Source: Plasmodium brasilianum (Eukaryota; Apicomplexa; Aconoidasida; Haemosporida; Plasmodiidae). From it: 64,000 nucleotides of DNA. The translations under genes were made by a program, and so were the position numbers. Shown here in pieces: positions 11,876-22,321 of this stretch (positions within the stretch are counted from its first letter, which is position 1; each line of letters opens with the position of its first letter). Location of the stretch: the NCBI RefSeq assembly GCF_023973825.1, contig NC_090117.1, positions 589,501 through 653,500 of the forward strand. The letters run 5' to 3'. Under the pieces are notes generated by a model. That model ran no database searches, was not told where the DNA came from, and worked only from the letters and a program-made list of their open reading frames with translations.

Positions 11876-14800
11876 TCAGCTGGAGTTATTACGCTCCTTA
11901 ATGTTATCAAAATTATGATTGTTAAGGCGATTTTCCTCCATCATGTTGTCAAAATTATGACTGTTATGGCGATTTTCCTCCATCATGTTGTCAATATTAT
12001 GACTGTTAAGGTGATTTTCCTCCATCATGTTGTCAATATTATGACTGTTATGGCGATTTTCCTCCATCATGTTGTCAATATTATGACTGTTAAGGTGATT
12101 TTCCTCCATCATGTTGTCATTATTATGACTGTTAAGGTGATTTTCCTCCATCATGTTGTCAATATTATGACTGTTAAGGTGATTTTCCTCCATTTCTACT
12201 ATTTTGTTACCATTTGAGTATATTGCAGTGCCATAATTTAAGAATGAAAAATTTTCCCCATTAACGCCATTTGTTATATTATCTTGCAGTGTGTTACTAT
12301 TATAAGGAATATTTTTAAAATTTTCACTTTTGCAAATTATTTCTTTACATTTAACATTATCATCATCATCATTGCTACTACTGCTGCTAACGTTGCTGCT
12401 GTTGTTACTATGCATATCGGTAATCGGCCGTGCACTACTCCCGTATGTGCTAGCCGACAATTTTCCCAATTTTTTCTTATCATAGTTTTTTTTTACCTTG
12501 TCTTTAAATAAACAAATTCCGTCATTACTATAATTATTGCTATTGTTACCATTTACAATGCTATTGTTATTTTTTAAAAATTCTTCATCCATCTCTTCCA
12601 CTTTCACTTGGTCCATTATTTCGTAAGTAGGCCTGTAACATTTCACAAAGGGAAAATGCTTCTCAAAATAGTTTCTTACTGCCAATTCATTCACAGTATT
12701 GAAATTAAAACTATATATATTTTCTAAAATTTTTTTATGCTTATTTATTATCCTCAGAACATATAAAAAATTATTGATAAGCACATTAATTTCTGAATGA
12801 CTGTTTAATGAATTTTTTACATTAAAATTATTTAATTTACATTTTAAAAAATATAATACATTCTTTATACTATGATTAGCAAAATTATTCTGATCACAAA
12901 GAATACCATCATTATTTTTTATTTGATTATAATATAGTATCATTTCGTTATTCAATTTTTCCAACTCCTCCTTCATTTCATACGATTCTTTTAATACCAT
13001 TTTCTGCATATTTTCTCTTGTAGTCCTTTCTTTATCCTTTACAATGTTAATATATGGATCAAAATATATTTTCCTTTTTCTTCCTTTACGTTTAACCTCC
13101 TTACAATCATTTCTTAATTCCGTTTTTACCGTTTTACAATCAAAACTTTTGATTTTTTTTTTTCTTCCTCTCTTTGAATGTTCCCTTTTCACCGGCATTA
13201 CTTCCCCCAAGTCCTTAGCATCCACGGGGGTGCAAAGATTCTCCTCCTCTACCTTGGTCTGTGTTTCTCCATCTGCTTCTACCCCCCCATCAACTGCTAC
13301 TGATACTGATATCGCTTCTGTTTCTGTTTCTGCTTCTGCTGCTTCTGTCTCTTTTCCTTCAACAGGACCTGTTTCATGGAGCTCACTTAATAGTGCTTCA
13401 CTCTGTTCATGCGTTTCTTCTCCCCCTAGTTTAGTCTTCCTACTCTCACTCGGTTCAGCCACCTTTACCTCAACCACATCATTTATGTCTAACTCAACCA
13501 ATTCACTCTTCTTCACCTCTTTCGACTGGCTCACCTTTTCAACTCCCCCACCCTTGGCATTATGCTTCTGTTTACTCTTACTTTTATTCCCCTTTACATT
13601 CATAGTACCCCCTTTATTACCTGAATTGTATTTACCCCTACTACCATGATGCCCCTTGTTGCTAATATTTTTTTTTTCTTCTAATGATTTTTTCCTTAAA
13701 TAGGATGAACTGACATTCATTAAGTAATTCGTGTATGCTAGATTTATATTTTCATTAAAACTTTTATCCAAGGAATTTTTATTATTCCTTAGTATCATTT
13801 CTATTATGTCTTTATTTAATGTAATATTGCTATTATTATTGTAGTTATAGTTGGAAAGCCGTCCCTCCTGCAAATTGAGATTTTCCTTATTGCTCCTTGA
13901 ATTTATATTACTCTGTAAGTTATGAATATTATGCACGTTGTTCAGGTTGTTCACGCTGTGAAAATTTTTTTCCCGCTTGTAATATATCGGACTGCTATTC
14001 ATCAATTCATTTGCATTTGATGTATTGGGAACATTAGGGTAGCCCAACACATATTGTCTTGTAGTGGGGTCATAAAAATAATTACTACCATTGTTACTTA
14101 GACTGCCCACGTTCAGGTTGTTCAAGTTGCCTACACTGTTCAGAATTTCCATGCTGTTTAAATCGTCTAAATTTTCCAAGCCGTTATAATAATTAAAATT
14201 GGGATTACCCTCACTCAAACTTTTTATGTTACTCGTCCTATTTCTCTCATTTTCCACTGTCCTCTTTATTTCATCATTACTTTCTTTCTTTTTTTTCTCT
14301 TCTGCATAGAGATGGTTTCCTTTTGTTTTATTTTTCTCTAACTTGTTCATTGCATGTATGTAAGCATTGCCATCATCATGCAAGGAATCATAATTATTCT
14401 GAAAGGGAGGAGCATGTGCATGCGGTTGTACAGGTATATGCAAGTGCTGTTGCAAATTCGGAAGATGTGATGGATGAGAGGGGGGATTTGCCTGGGGCTG
14501 ATACTGATGCATTTGGTTCATGTAATACGCTTTCGAATAATACTCACTTTTGTTTAATTCTTCCTTAGTGATAGGGGGTATATAATCAACACATGCGTTC
14601 ATAAGGATGTTATTACAACTCATTCCCTCCCCGGTGTTAACTTTGATGTTACTATTACAATTAATATTATTCCTAATATTATGAACGCCATTACTAACAT
14701 TGTGAACATCGTTACTTATATTATTACTGCTGTAGTTCAACATGTTATTACTACTGTTCATGTAAGAAGGGGGTTTTGCAATACCACTCATGTTATTACT

Positions 14801-17761
14801 CTTTATCTTGTTTTCATCATAAATACTACTATCAATATCACCTAATAAAATATTTGAGTCTGCGCAATTTTTATTGTTAAACATATTGCTATTATGATTA
14901 TATGGGACGCTGCTATCAATGGCATAACTGTTCATCATATTAATGTTTCTATTAATATTCTCTACAATATTGTTCTGCTTGAAAGTATTATTCTGATCAT
15001 AACTGCTATTCTTCCCTAACATCAATTTGCTACGATGATCACTATATAACGAATGACTGTATGGTAGTTCATTCGGTAGAGTGTTCTTATTACTACAACT
15101 GTTGACACAGCCTCCAATGTTAACGCACGTGCTAATGTTCATACTACTGCTTCCATTTCCGTTGAAGTTTGAATTACTGATATCGTTCCCACTGTTCCTT
15201 CCACTAACCTCTTGAGTAATTTTGTTGTTTTCATAAGTTATACTTGGGTGTGTACTATGAATCATTTGCGGATTCATAACTGTGCTATTTGACACTGTCG
15301 GAAAATTCATTTTACTTTTTATGTACGAGTTTTTTATGCTCTTATTTCGGATATTACTATTACTACTACTGCTACTGCAGTTACTATTGCTATTACTATG
15401 ACTGTTACTATAATAATAATAATTAAAATTATTATTATTATTATTATTATTACTATGCACATTACTTTTTATGCTATTGTTAATGCTAATGCTTCCATTG
15501 TTACTACAACCCTCAGGGGGGGTAGTGTTACTAAACACATTATTATTACAATTATTATTAATACTATTACCATTAATGTTATATGATAATTTCGAATTAT
15601 TAATTCTATCATTGTTAGGCAAGTAGTCATTCATGTAGAAAGAGCCATACTTAGTATTACTACCTAACTGATGAAAACTGCCTGCATTCATAATATTCTT
15701 TGTGCTATTAGTACTACTCATATTGTTGTTTACATGACTTGTTCCTACCATATTGTTTGTACTGTTCATGCTGTTTATATTTTGAATATTGCTGAACCCG
15801 CCTACACTACTTAAATTATTGTAGCTGTTTGACTTTCCCACGTGTTTTACACCGTTAACCATGCCGCTGTTAATTATACTGCTGGTCATATAGCCAGTCA
15901 TGCCTTTATTACTTACACCGGTGTGCATGCTGTTACCATCAACAATGCTTACATTTTCGTTACTCACTAACTTACCATACTCACTGTCGTTTTTTAAATT
16001 ACGAACACATGATGCTGCATTTGAATGAATACAATTCAAGTTCTGCATAGATGGGTTTGAATTACTCATGCTCGTGTTGTTATTAAAAGTGTACATATGA
16101 TTTATTGAGTTAAAACTATTACTTTTATTTATATGTTCATTTATTTTGTTTACATCCCTTAAATTTTTATTTCCTACTGCATTTTCTATTCTATTTAAAA
16201 CGTTAATATCATTTATGGTGTTATTATGCATATTGCTCATATCACCCAAGGTATTTAACCGATTCATGTTGTCCATGCGGTTCATACCATTTGCATTGGT
16301 CAGGTTGTTCATATTGTTTATGCCACTCGTATTGACCAGGTTGTTCACGTGGTTCACATTGCTAAAATTGCGTAAACTATTTACATCGTCCACATTTCTA
16401 CAGTTACCAATATTATTTAAATCATTCATATCGTTTAAATGATTCAAGTTATTCATCTCATTGATGGCGCTTAAACCATCATATATATTATTTATATTCA
16501 CACCCATATTGTTTAAAACTTGTAGATTGTTTATATTACCTAGCTCATTTAAGTAATTCATATTCTTGCTGTTCATATTATTATTACCATGAATGCTATT
16601 ATTTTCACTCTTATGAACACTCAAGCTGTTACTGTTATTACTTCCATCATTGCTGTTATTATGCCTTTCCCTATTATTACTGTTACTATTATTACCATCC
16701 ATGTTAAAGAAACTATTCATATTTGCATTTAAGAACTCTTCATGTACATTTTCATTCAGCCCATATTTGTAGGTATCGCCTATTCTGTTATTATGATAGC
16801 TATTGCTCGGCATGGCCCTTGACACACTGTTTGTTACTCTACCTACGATATTTCCCTTGATATTACCTACAGAATTAACTGCGCAATTAACTGCGCAATT
16901 AACTGCGGAATTAGCTGCGGAATTAACTGCGGAATTAGCTGCGGAATTAGCTGCGGAATTAGCTGCGATATTACCTACATCATTCCCTCCAACCCTGCCG
17001 TTGAAGCTACTCTCATCAGATATTCCATAGTTAAAATTTTTTAAATATGGGTTACCGAAGTAATTATTTTCGCCTGACATGTTCATATTATTTTTTTGAA
17101 ACACTCCATTTATGTTATTTGGTAAAATATTTTCTTCTTCTTTTGTCCTTATATTATAATTTTTCATACCAAAATTTGTATGATCATTCTGTTCATTCAT
17201 ATAATTCGCATTCATTAAGTTTAATTTTTTGTGCATACTATTATTACTCTTTTCAAAATGTACATTATTGTTATGTATATTATGATTAAGTTCATTGTTG
17301 TTATGTGCATTATTACTGAGTACATTATTTTGTGTAATATTGTTGAGTATATTATTATGTGTAATATTGTTGGGTATATTATTATGTGTAATATTATTGA
17401 GTATATTATTACTATGTATATTATTATTATGCATACTATTATTATGCATATTATTATTATGCATATTATTATTATGCACATTATTATTATGCATATTATT
17501 ATTATGCATATTATTATTATGCATATTATTATTATGCATATTATTATTATGCATGTTATTATTTCTTGCTTTCTTCATAAATTGAATGGTATTACCATTA
17601 TTTGCAAAATTATTACTTCGTTCATAATTCATAAGTGTTTCCCTACTTGTCCTCATATCATTACTTGTTACATCCGAATTGTTTAAAAATATGTTTACAC
17701 TGGAATCATCATTCATCGAATATTCTTGAAATTGCCCATTATTATTTCTGTATGTGTTCAT
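11876..17761 (-). CDS. Giant Asn-rich protein with AT-hook-like basic motifs, unknown function
   Basis: A single exon of 1,961 residues from the ATG at 17761. More upstream codons would need a non-ATG start inside a T-run. The first ~1,250 residues are dominated by Asn, Met and Ser with many short repeats: NNNMH units (17420-17560), NSAA/NSAV units (16865-16975), and NMNNLN-like spacing. Around 13070-13190 two basic clusters, KRGRKKKIK and KGRKRKIYF, resemble AT-hooks or nuclear localisation signals. A Glu/Thr/Ala-rich acidic block precedes them. After the basic region comes a less repetitive part (about 12600-13050: MKEELEKLNNEMILYYNQIKN onward) that could be a folded, helical domain. The C-terminus is a 14-residue tandem repeat. 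A nuclear or chromatin role is only inference from the basic motifs. Confidence 0.88.
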   Translation of the reverse strand: MNTYRNNNGQFQEYSMNDDSSVNIFLNNSDVTSNDMRTSRETLMNYERSNNFANNGNTIQFMKKARNNNMHNNNMHNNNMHNNNMHNNNMHNNNVHNNNMHNNNMHNNSMHNNNIHSNNILNNITHNNIPNNITHNNILNNITQNNVLSNNAHNNNELNHNIHNNNVHFEKSNNSMHKKLNLMNANYMNEQNDHTNFGMKNYNIRTKEEENILPNNINGVFQKNNMNMSGENNYFGNPYLKNFNYGISDESSFNGRVGGNDVGNIAANSAANSAANSAVNSAANSAVNCAVNCAVNSVGNIKGNIVGRVTNSVSRAMPSNSYHNNRIGDTYKYGLNENVHEEFLNANMNSFFNMDGNNSNSNNRERHNNSNDGSNNSNSLSVHKSENNSIHGNNNMNSKNMNYLNELGNINNLQVLNNMGVNINNIYDGLSAINEMNNLNHLNDMNDLNNIGNCRNVDDVNSLRNFSNVNHVNNLVNTSGINNMNNLTNANGMNRMDNMNRLNTLGDMSNMHNNTINDINVLNRIENAVGNKNLRDVNKINEHINKSNSFNSINHMYTFNNNTSMSNSNPSMQNLNCIHSNAASCVRNLKNDSEYGKLVSNENVSIVDGNSMHTGVSNKGMTGYMTSSIINSGMVNGVKHVGKSNSYNNLSSVGGFSNIQNINSMNSTNNMVGTSHVNNNMSSTNSTKNIMNAGSFHQLGSNTKYGSFYMNDYLPNNDRINNSKLSYNINGNSINNNCNNNVFSNTTPPEGCSNNGSISINNSIKSNVHSNNNNNNNNFNYYYYSNSHSNSNSNCSSSSSNSNIRNKSIKNSYIKSKMNFPTVSNSTVMNPQMIHSTHPSITYENNKITQEVSGRNSGNDISNSNFNGNGSSSMNISTCVNIGGCVNSCSNKNTLPNELPYSHSLYSDHRSKLMLGKNSSYDQNNTFKQNNIVENINRNINMMNSYAIDSSVPYNHNSNMFNNKNCADSNILLGDIDSSIYDENKIKSNNMSGIAKPPSYMNSSNNMLNYSSNNISNDVHNVSNGVHNIRNNINCNSNIKVNTGEGMSCNNILMNACVDYIPPITKEELNKSEYYSKAYYMNQMHQYQPQANPPSHPSHLPNLQQHLHIPVQPHAHAPPFQNNYDSLHDDGNAYIHAMNKLEKNKTKGNHLYAEEKKKKESNDEIKRTVENERNRTSNIKSLSEGNPNFNYYNGLENLDDLNSMEILNSVGNLNNLNVGSLSNNGSNYFYDPTTRQYVLGYPNVPNTSNANELMNSSPIYYKREKNFHSVNNLNNVHNIHNLQSNINSRSNKENLNLQEGRLSNYNYNNNSNITLNKDIIEMILRNNKNSLDKSFNENINLAYTNYLMNVSSSYLRKKSLEEKKNISNKGHHGSRGKYNSGNKGGTMNVKGNKSKSKQKHNAKGGGVEKVSQSKEVKKSELVELDINDVVEVKVAEPSESRKTKLGGEETHEQSEALLSELHETGPVEGKETEAAEAETETEAISVSVAVDGGVEADGETQTKVEEENLCTPVDAKDLGEVMPVKREHSKRGRKKKIKSFDCKTVKTELRNDCKEVKRKGRKRKIYFDPYINIVKDKERTTRENMQKMVLKESYEMKEELEKLNNEMILYYNQIKNNDGILCDQNNFANHSIKNVLYFLKCKLNNFNVKNSLNSHSEINVLINNFLYVLRIINKHKKILENIYSFNFNTVNELAVRNYFEKHFPFVKCYRPTYEIMDQVKVEEMDEEFLKNNNSIVNGNNSNNYSNDGICLFKDKVKKNYDKKKLGKLSASTYGSSARPITDMHSNNSSNVSSSSSNDDDDNVKCKEIICKSENFKNIPYNSNTLQDNITNGVNGENFSFLNYGTAIYSNGNKIVEMEENHLNSHNIDNMMEENHLNSHNNDNMMEENHLNSHNIDNMMEENRHNSHNIDNMMEENHLNSHNIDNMMEENRHNSHNFDNMMEENRLNNHNFDNIKERNNSS
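11905..12200 (-). repeat. 42-bp coding minisatellite (14-residue MMEENxxNSHNxDN repeat)
   Basis: Seven copies in frame at the 3' end of the Asn-rich gene. Copies vary at His/Arg, Leu/His and Ile/Phe/Asn positions. The last copy degenerates into the stop codon, and a further decayed MEEK-like copy is visible just beyond the stop. Confidence 0.9.
17420..17560 (-). repeat. 15-bp coding repeat (NNNMH)
   Basis: In-frame repeats of ATTATTATTATGCAT-type units (plus-strand view) encode NNNMH or close variants near the N-terminus of the Asn-rich protein. Confidence 0.9.
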
Positions 17762-18362
17762 TTTTTTTTTTTTTTTTACACACACATATATATATATATA
17801 TATATGTCTGTATGTAGGGCACTTTTAATCTGTTGGTGGGTTCGGAGGGGAAGGCAAGCAATACACACCTATTGGAAGTGGCAGAGAAAGAGGTACAGAA
17901 GGAATAACAGGAATAGGAATATGATGAGGAATAGGTGATGGAATAGAAATTGGAATATTAATAGGACTCGTAACAGGAATCGTAAGAGGAATAGGAAATG
18001 AAATAAGACGAGGTCGAAAAGATGTACTTAATTCATTGCGTTATGTTATTCTCTTCCTTTGCAATTTTTTAAATTATGATCTACTAATCATTCATTAAAA
18101 TAGCTTTCAAAAAGATGGTGATAAGATGATGAAAAATAAGTAATAAAACGGACGCGACGAAGGCAATTGATAAAGAACGAAAATGAAGGATTAATAATGC
18201 AATAAAATAAAAGCAAAATTTTTTTTAAAAATATAGATTATTTCAATTTAAAATATGTCAACAAAAATATATACACATATGTAAATAAGCATAGGAATAA
18301 TATGTGTACTTATACGCGTGAATATATATATTACCTGTATATATGTGTGAATGTATTTGTAA

Positions 18363-18393
<31 letters not shown>

Positions 18394-18466
18394 GAAGGGC
18401 GCATATGTAAAAAAAAAGTTAAAGTGAGGTAATAATATTAAATTAAAGTACGCATAAAAAAAAATA
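17762..18466. promoter_or_regulatory. 5' flank of the Asn-rich gene
   Basis: By position this must hold the promoter of the minus-strand Asn-rich gene. It opens with a 17-base T-run and a (TA)n tract. The plus strand at 17880-18010 has a repeated GGAATAGGAAT-like purine-rich motif. Nothing else was identified. Confidence 0.45.
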
Positions 18467-18759
18467 ATGAGTGAGAAATATAAGAATATAAAAATGCATA
18501 AACATATAACTACTATAACTGATGTTTCACCTGCACATGTTAAGGAAACTTTCATTTACCGTGGCTATTTCATTCGGGGGGATATAACAAGGTTAAGTGA
18601 CTTTACATCACAATGTACGTATGTAAGAGTATGTTTGTTCATTTATACATACGTACATATATACATATGTTTATTTATATATATGTATATAGATATGCAG
18701 CATATTTTTTTCTGTTTTATTATTTTTTTTTTTAGAATAAGAAAAATTTCACATTGTAA
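18467..18759 (+). CDS. Possible tiny two-exon gene, 59 residues, unknown
   Basis: Exon 1 is 18467..18622 and exon 2 is 18736..18759. The intron has a strong donor (GTAAGAG) and a textbook Plasmodium acceptor (long T-run then TAG). Both ends are phase 0. The product begins MSEKYKNIKMHKHITT, continues with a balanced stretch (VSPAHVKETFIYRGYFIRG) and ends NKKNFTL. Its amino-acid make-up is far less biased than the translated repeats nearby, which argues for coding. I recognise no family. It lies alone between two minus-strand genes. It could also be a chance open frame, or part of a longer spliced gene. Confidence 0.35.
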
Positions 18760-19084
18760 ATAACAAAATTGTTGCTTTGTTCAAGATGCTTAACGCTTTT
18801 TACACAAAAAAAAAAAAAAAGAAAAAAAGAAAAGAAAAGAAAAAAAAAAAGGGGGATAACTATACGCATAGTAGTACGTATAAATCACTAGCATAGCAGT
18901 ATGTTTACTACAATTTGTATATATGTTATTTGTAATATATTGTGTACATTTTTTTGAGAAGCGTAAACTATTCAAGATTTAACAGGTACGTATGTATTAT
19001 ATATATATACTGCTAAATAATATGTAAACAAAAATTAAAGATTGGAAGAGTAGTAATATAAAAGTACATATATATATATATATA

Positions 19085-19390
19085 TATGTATAAATGTATA
19101 AATGTATTTATGTATAAATGTATTTATGTATAAATGTATTTATGTATAAATGTATTTATGTATAAATGTATTTATGTATAAACGTATTTACGTATAAATG
19201 TATTTATGTATAAACGTATTTACGTATAAACGTATTTACGTATAAACGTATTTATGTATAAACGTATTTACGTATAAACGTATTTATGTATAAACGTATT
19301 TACGTATAAACGTATTTATGTATAAACGTATTTACGTATTTACGTATTTACGTATAAACGTATTTACGTATAAACGTATTTATGTATAAC
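19085..19390. repeat. 16-bp minisatellite TATAAATGTATTTATG / TATAAACGTATTTACG
   Basis: About nineteen copies of a 16-bp unit. The left third is almost all ATG-type, the right two-thirds mostly ACG-type, with T/C differences at two fixed positions of the unit. Confidence 0.9.
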
Positions 19391-19610
19391 AAAATTGTTA
19401 GTTAAAATGTGTTTTTGAACTTGTCATTATTCTTTTATTTTTTTCTTGGACAAATCAAAAAAAGAAAAAAAAGAGAATATTGAAAAATAATAAAAATAAA
19501 TTAATAAATCGAGATTTTTTTTCTCTTATTGTGTTTTTCTTTCAGTTCATTCTTTAACCTTTTTTTACTTTTTGTTTCACTCTTTGTTCAATTTTTATTT
19601 TCTATTATTT

Positions 19611-19705
19611 TTTCATTCAACTTTTCATTCAACTTTTCATTCAACTTTTCATTCAACTTTTCATTCAACTTTTCATTCATCTGTTCATTCATCTGTTCAT
19701 TCAGC
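19611..19705. repeat. 12-bp TTTTCATTCAAC repeat
   Basis: Seven to eight near-perfect copies, the last ones changing to CTGTTCATTCAT. Intergenic. Confidence 0.85.
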
Positions 19706-20000
19706 TTTTTATCTTTTTTTTTTTTGTCCCTATTCAAAACATTATTTTATTACAAAAATGTTGTTATCATAAAACTTACACATAAAAAAAAATAAATAAA
19801 AATAAATAAAAATAAATAAAATAAATAAAATAAATAAAAATAAATAAAATAAATAAAAATAAATAAATTAAAATTAATTGAATAATTAAAATAAAGAAAA
19901 TAATTAAAATAAATAAGGTGAAAAAACAAGGTGAAATGTTGTATAAAAAGAAGTACAGTATTATATTGTAATTGTGACATGACATCATATATATACATAT

Positions 20001-20038
<38 letters not shown>

Positions 20039-20046
<8 letters not shown>

Positions 20047-20180
20047 TACATATATAAATAATACATATATAAATAATACATATATAAATAATACATATAT
20101 AAATAATACATATATAAATAATACATATATAAATAATACATATATAAATAATACATATATAAATAATATATATATAAACA
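20039..20180. repeat. 15-bp AAATAATACATATAT repeat beside a (TA)n tract
   Basis: About nine near-identical 15-bp units follow a pure TA stretch. All frames stay open across it, giving spurious Tyr/Ile-rich translations on both strands. Confidence 0.9.
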
Positions 20181-20367
20181 ATATATATATATAGATATGC
20201 ATACATATATATATGTGTATATGTGATTAAAGTGGGAAAAAATTAAATAATAAGAGAAAAAAAGAAAAAACAAAACAAATATTCATATATGTGTACTTAT
20301 ATGTACATATATATGCACAGTATTCTAAAGGTATACTGTTCAAAATTGATAGTAAATTGTACACAGT

Positions 20368-20763
20368 TTATGTAGATTTTTTTTTTTTTTTTAATTCTTT
20401 TTTTTTTTTTTTGGTGTACTCGCAAGAATATGTATATATAAAAGATCCTAGTGTAGTGAATATTATTCCTATCATAGTATATAAGTTCAAGTGCTCCGAG
20501 TTATAATATTTGCTTAGAAATGTTTGCATGGTGGATTTAACGTTCCCGAACATATTATAAACAACATTGTCCGTATAATAAATACACAAAAAGGAGGAAA
20601 ACGTTACGCATATTGCTGATACACCTAGGAAAAAAAAACACGTACATGGGAAAAACTATAAAACCGTTGGCCTCACGCATACAGAGATATATACGTATGG
20701 ATGCACGGATGTGTACTGTGCGTATAAGTGTACGCCCGTGTATATATATATATATATATATAA

Positions 20764-20798
<35 letters not shown>

Positions 20799-21329
20799 CC
20801 TATGTACGTATGAATGTATGTATATGTTCCACCTTTTCAATTGACCTAGCTTTTTGCATTTTTTTTTTCCATCGCCCCGTTTTTTTTTTTTTGTTCTTTT
20901 TTTCCTTTTTTCTGTTTCTCCTTTTTTCTGTTTTTCGCTTTTTCCTTTTTCGCTTTTTCCTTTTTCGCTTTTTCCTTTTTCGCTTTTTCCTTTTTCGTTT
21001 TTTCCTTTTTCGCTTTTTCCTTTTCCGTTTTTTCCTTTTCCGTTTTTTCCTTTTCCTTCTTTCCTTTTTTTTTTTTAAAAAAACTTACAAGATAGGAAGA
21101 GAAAAAAGGCAGCTCGGTAGTTCAGATTAAACACAGCAAAAATGTCTCTTGTTATGGTCAGGTAAATGAACAAAATGATAGATGAATATATCAAGTTGTA
21201 ACGTAGCATAATCATTTTATTTTTGTATATCAGTAATTTTTGTTTTAATAAGTTGAGGTGTATGGCTTGTATTATGGAAACAGTTGTGCCTACAAGATGA
21301 AATGGAAAAAAAAAAAAAAAAAAAAAATT

Positions 21330-21373
<44 letters not shown>

Positions 21374-22321
21374 TGTACATGTACATGTACATGAGTATAA
21401 ATGTAAAATTGTAAAAATATACGTAAAAGGCAGAAAAACAAACAGATATATGCGCGAAGAACGAAAAACAGAAAAAAAAAAATGGCTTAAAAGAGAAAAA
21501 AGAATTCTCGCAAAGAGTCCATAATGCGCAAATATTTTTTACAAAGAAAACGTTTGCATTGTACAACGTTTAAAACTGCGATATATAAAATCATTTTTTT
21601 AGTGGAAGATGAGTTCTTCATGGAATTTACTGCACTCATTTAGTCTAAAGAAATTGTTCTCGTCACGCTCCAGTGTTTTATCAGTTGCATGCACATATGT
21701 ATTTATGTGCGTGTTCATGTAGTTATACTCATGTATGGGCACGCCACTGTATTCACGTATTGCATGAATGTGCAGGAGCATATGGCAATGTATTGGACAG
21801 TTCACCCATGCATTCGTTGTAGGCGAACCATATAAGACGGATCTGTAGTTGGTGTTTACGGCGTCTATTGAGAAAATGAAAAATCCGATGGAAACAAGAA
21901 TGCATGAACATATCATTAAGATATTAAATTTAATTTGTTTAAAATAAAAATAAGAAAAAAAAAAATTAAATGGTAGTGTCATAGATCTAGCTAGCTGATA
22001 AGATGATATATTTGTATATTTTAAACAAATATTCCCCAAAATTAAAGTAAAATTAAATGATATTATTAATAACCACATATGTTTTATTCCTTCATATAAC
22101 GAAAAATTTTCCCCTTCTGTATTATTATCATTTTGTAATTTTGTCAAATATTTTTTAAATAAAAATAAAAAAAGTAAACATGATAAGTGTTGTAACAATA
22201 TTAATAAAACTGTATCAATAACATCATCCATTAACACATATTTATTTACGAAAACTGATGTTATTGACGACAGGAGGTACATACCTATTGAAAATAATAC
22301 GGCAAGATCGCTTTTACCCAT
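20368..22321 (-). CDS. Nucleotide-sugar transporter, DMT superfamily (GDP-sugar:GMP antiporter type)
   Basis: A multi-spanning carrier of the triose-phosphate/nucleotide-sugar transporter group, expected in Golgi or ER membranes to exchange a nucleotide sugar for its monophosphate. Three exons were rebuilt: 22321..21829, 21289..21089 and 20624..20368. Junctions rebuild SVLYGTTVSIIQ and FLFLSCVSAICV in phase, giving 316 residues. Hydrophobic helices are evident from residue 5 onward. The N-terminal half has FNFTLILGNICLKYTNIS and the typical TLPFNFFFSYF stretch. The C-terminal half has the family's NMFGNVKSTMQTFLS and ends in a Lys-rich tail. The first donor (GTTCGC) is weak; the second (GTAAGT) is strong. 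The substrate is inferred from the remembered P. falciparum syntenic gene, annotated as a GDP-sugar antiporter. Confidence 0.85.
20925..21060. repeat. 15-bp TTTTCCTTTTTCGCT repeat in transporter intron
   Basis: Pyrimidine-rich 15-bp repeats (purine-rich on the sense strand of the gene) lie in the second intron of the nucleotide-sugar transporter, just after its strong donor. Confidence 0.8.

Larger units (their letters stand above)
18760..20367. other. Intergenic region rich in minisatellites
   Basis: Between the possible small gene and the 3' end of the nucleotide-sugar transporter. It holds a 16-bp minisatellite (19085-19390), a 12-bp TTTTCATTCAAC repeat (19611-19705), an AAATAAATA tract (19787-19870), a (TA)n tract and a 15-bp repeat (20039-20180). 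Apparent frames there are repeat translations. Confidence 0.6.

Noticed and set aside
11514..11918. Phe/Ser-rich, membrane-like plus-strand frame
   Set aside because: T-rich strand of AT-rich DNA always gives such frames, and it runs into the antisense of the Asn-rich coding repeat.
17231..17686. Met/Ile-rich plus-strand frames over the Asn-rich gene
   Set aside because: Antisense of the NNNMH coding repeat; no independent evidence.
19750..20273. Tyr/Ile/Phe-rich minus-strand frames
   Set aside because: Translation of 15-bp and AAATA repeats.
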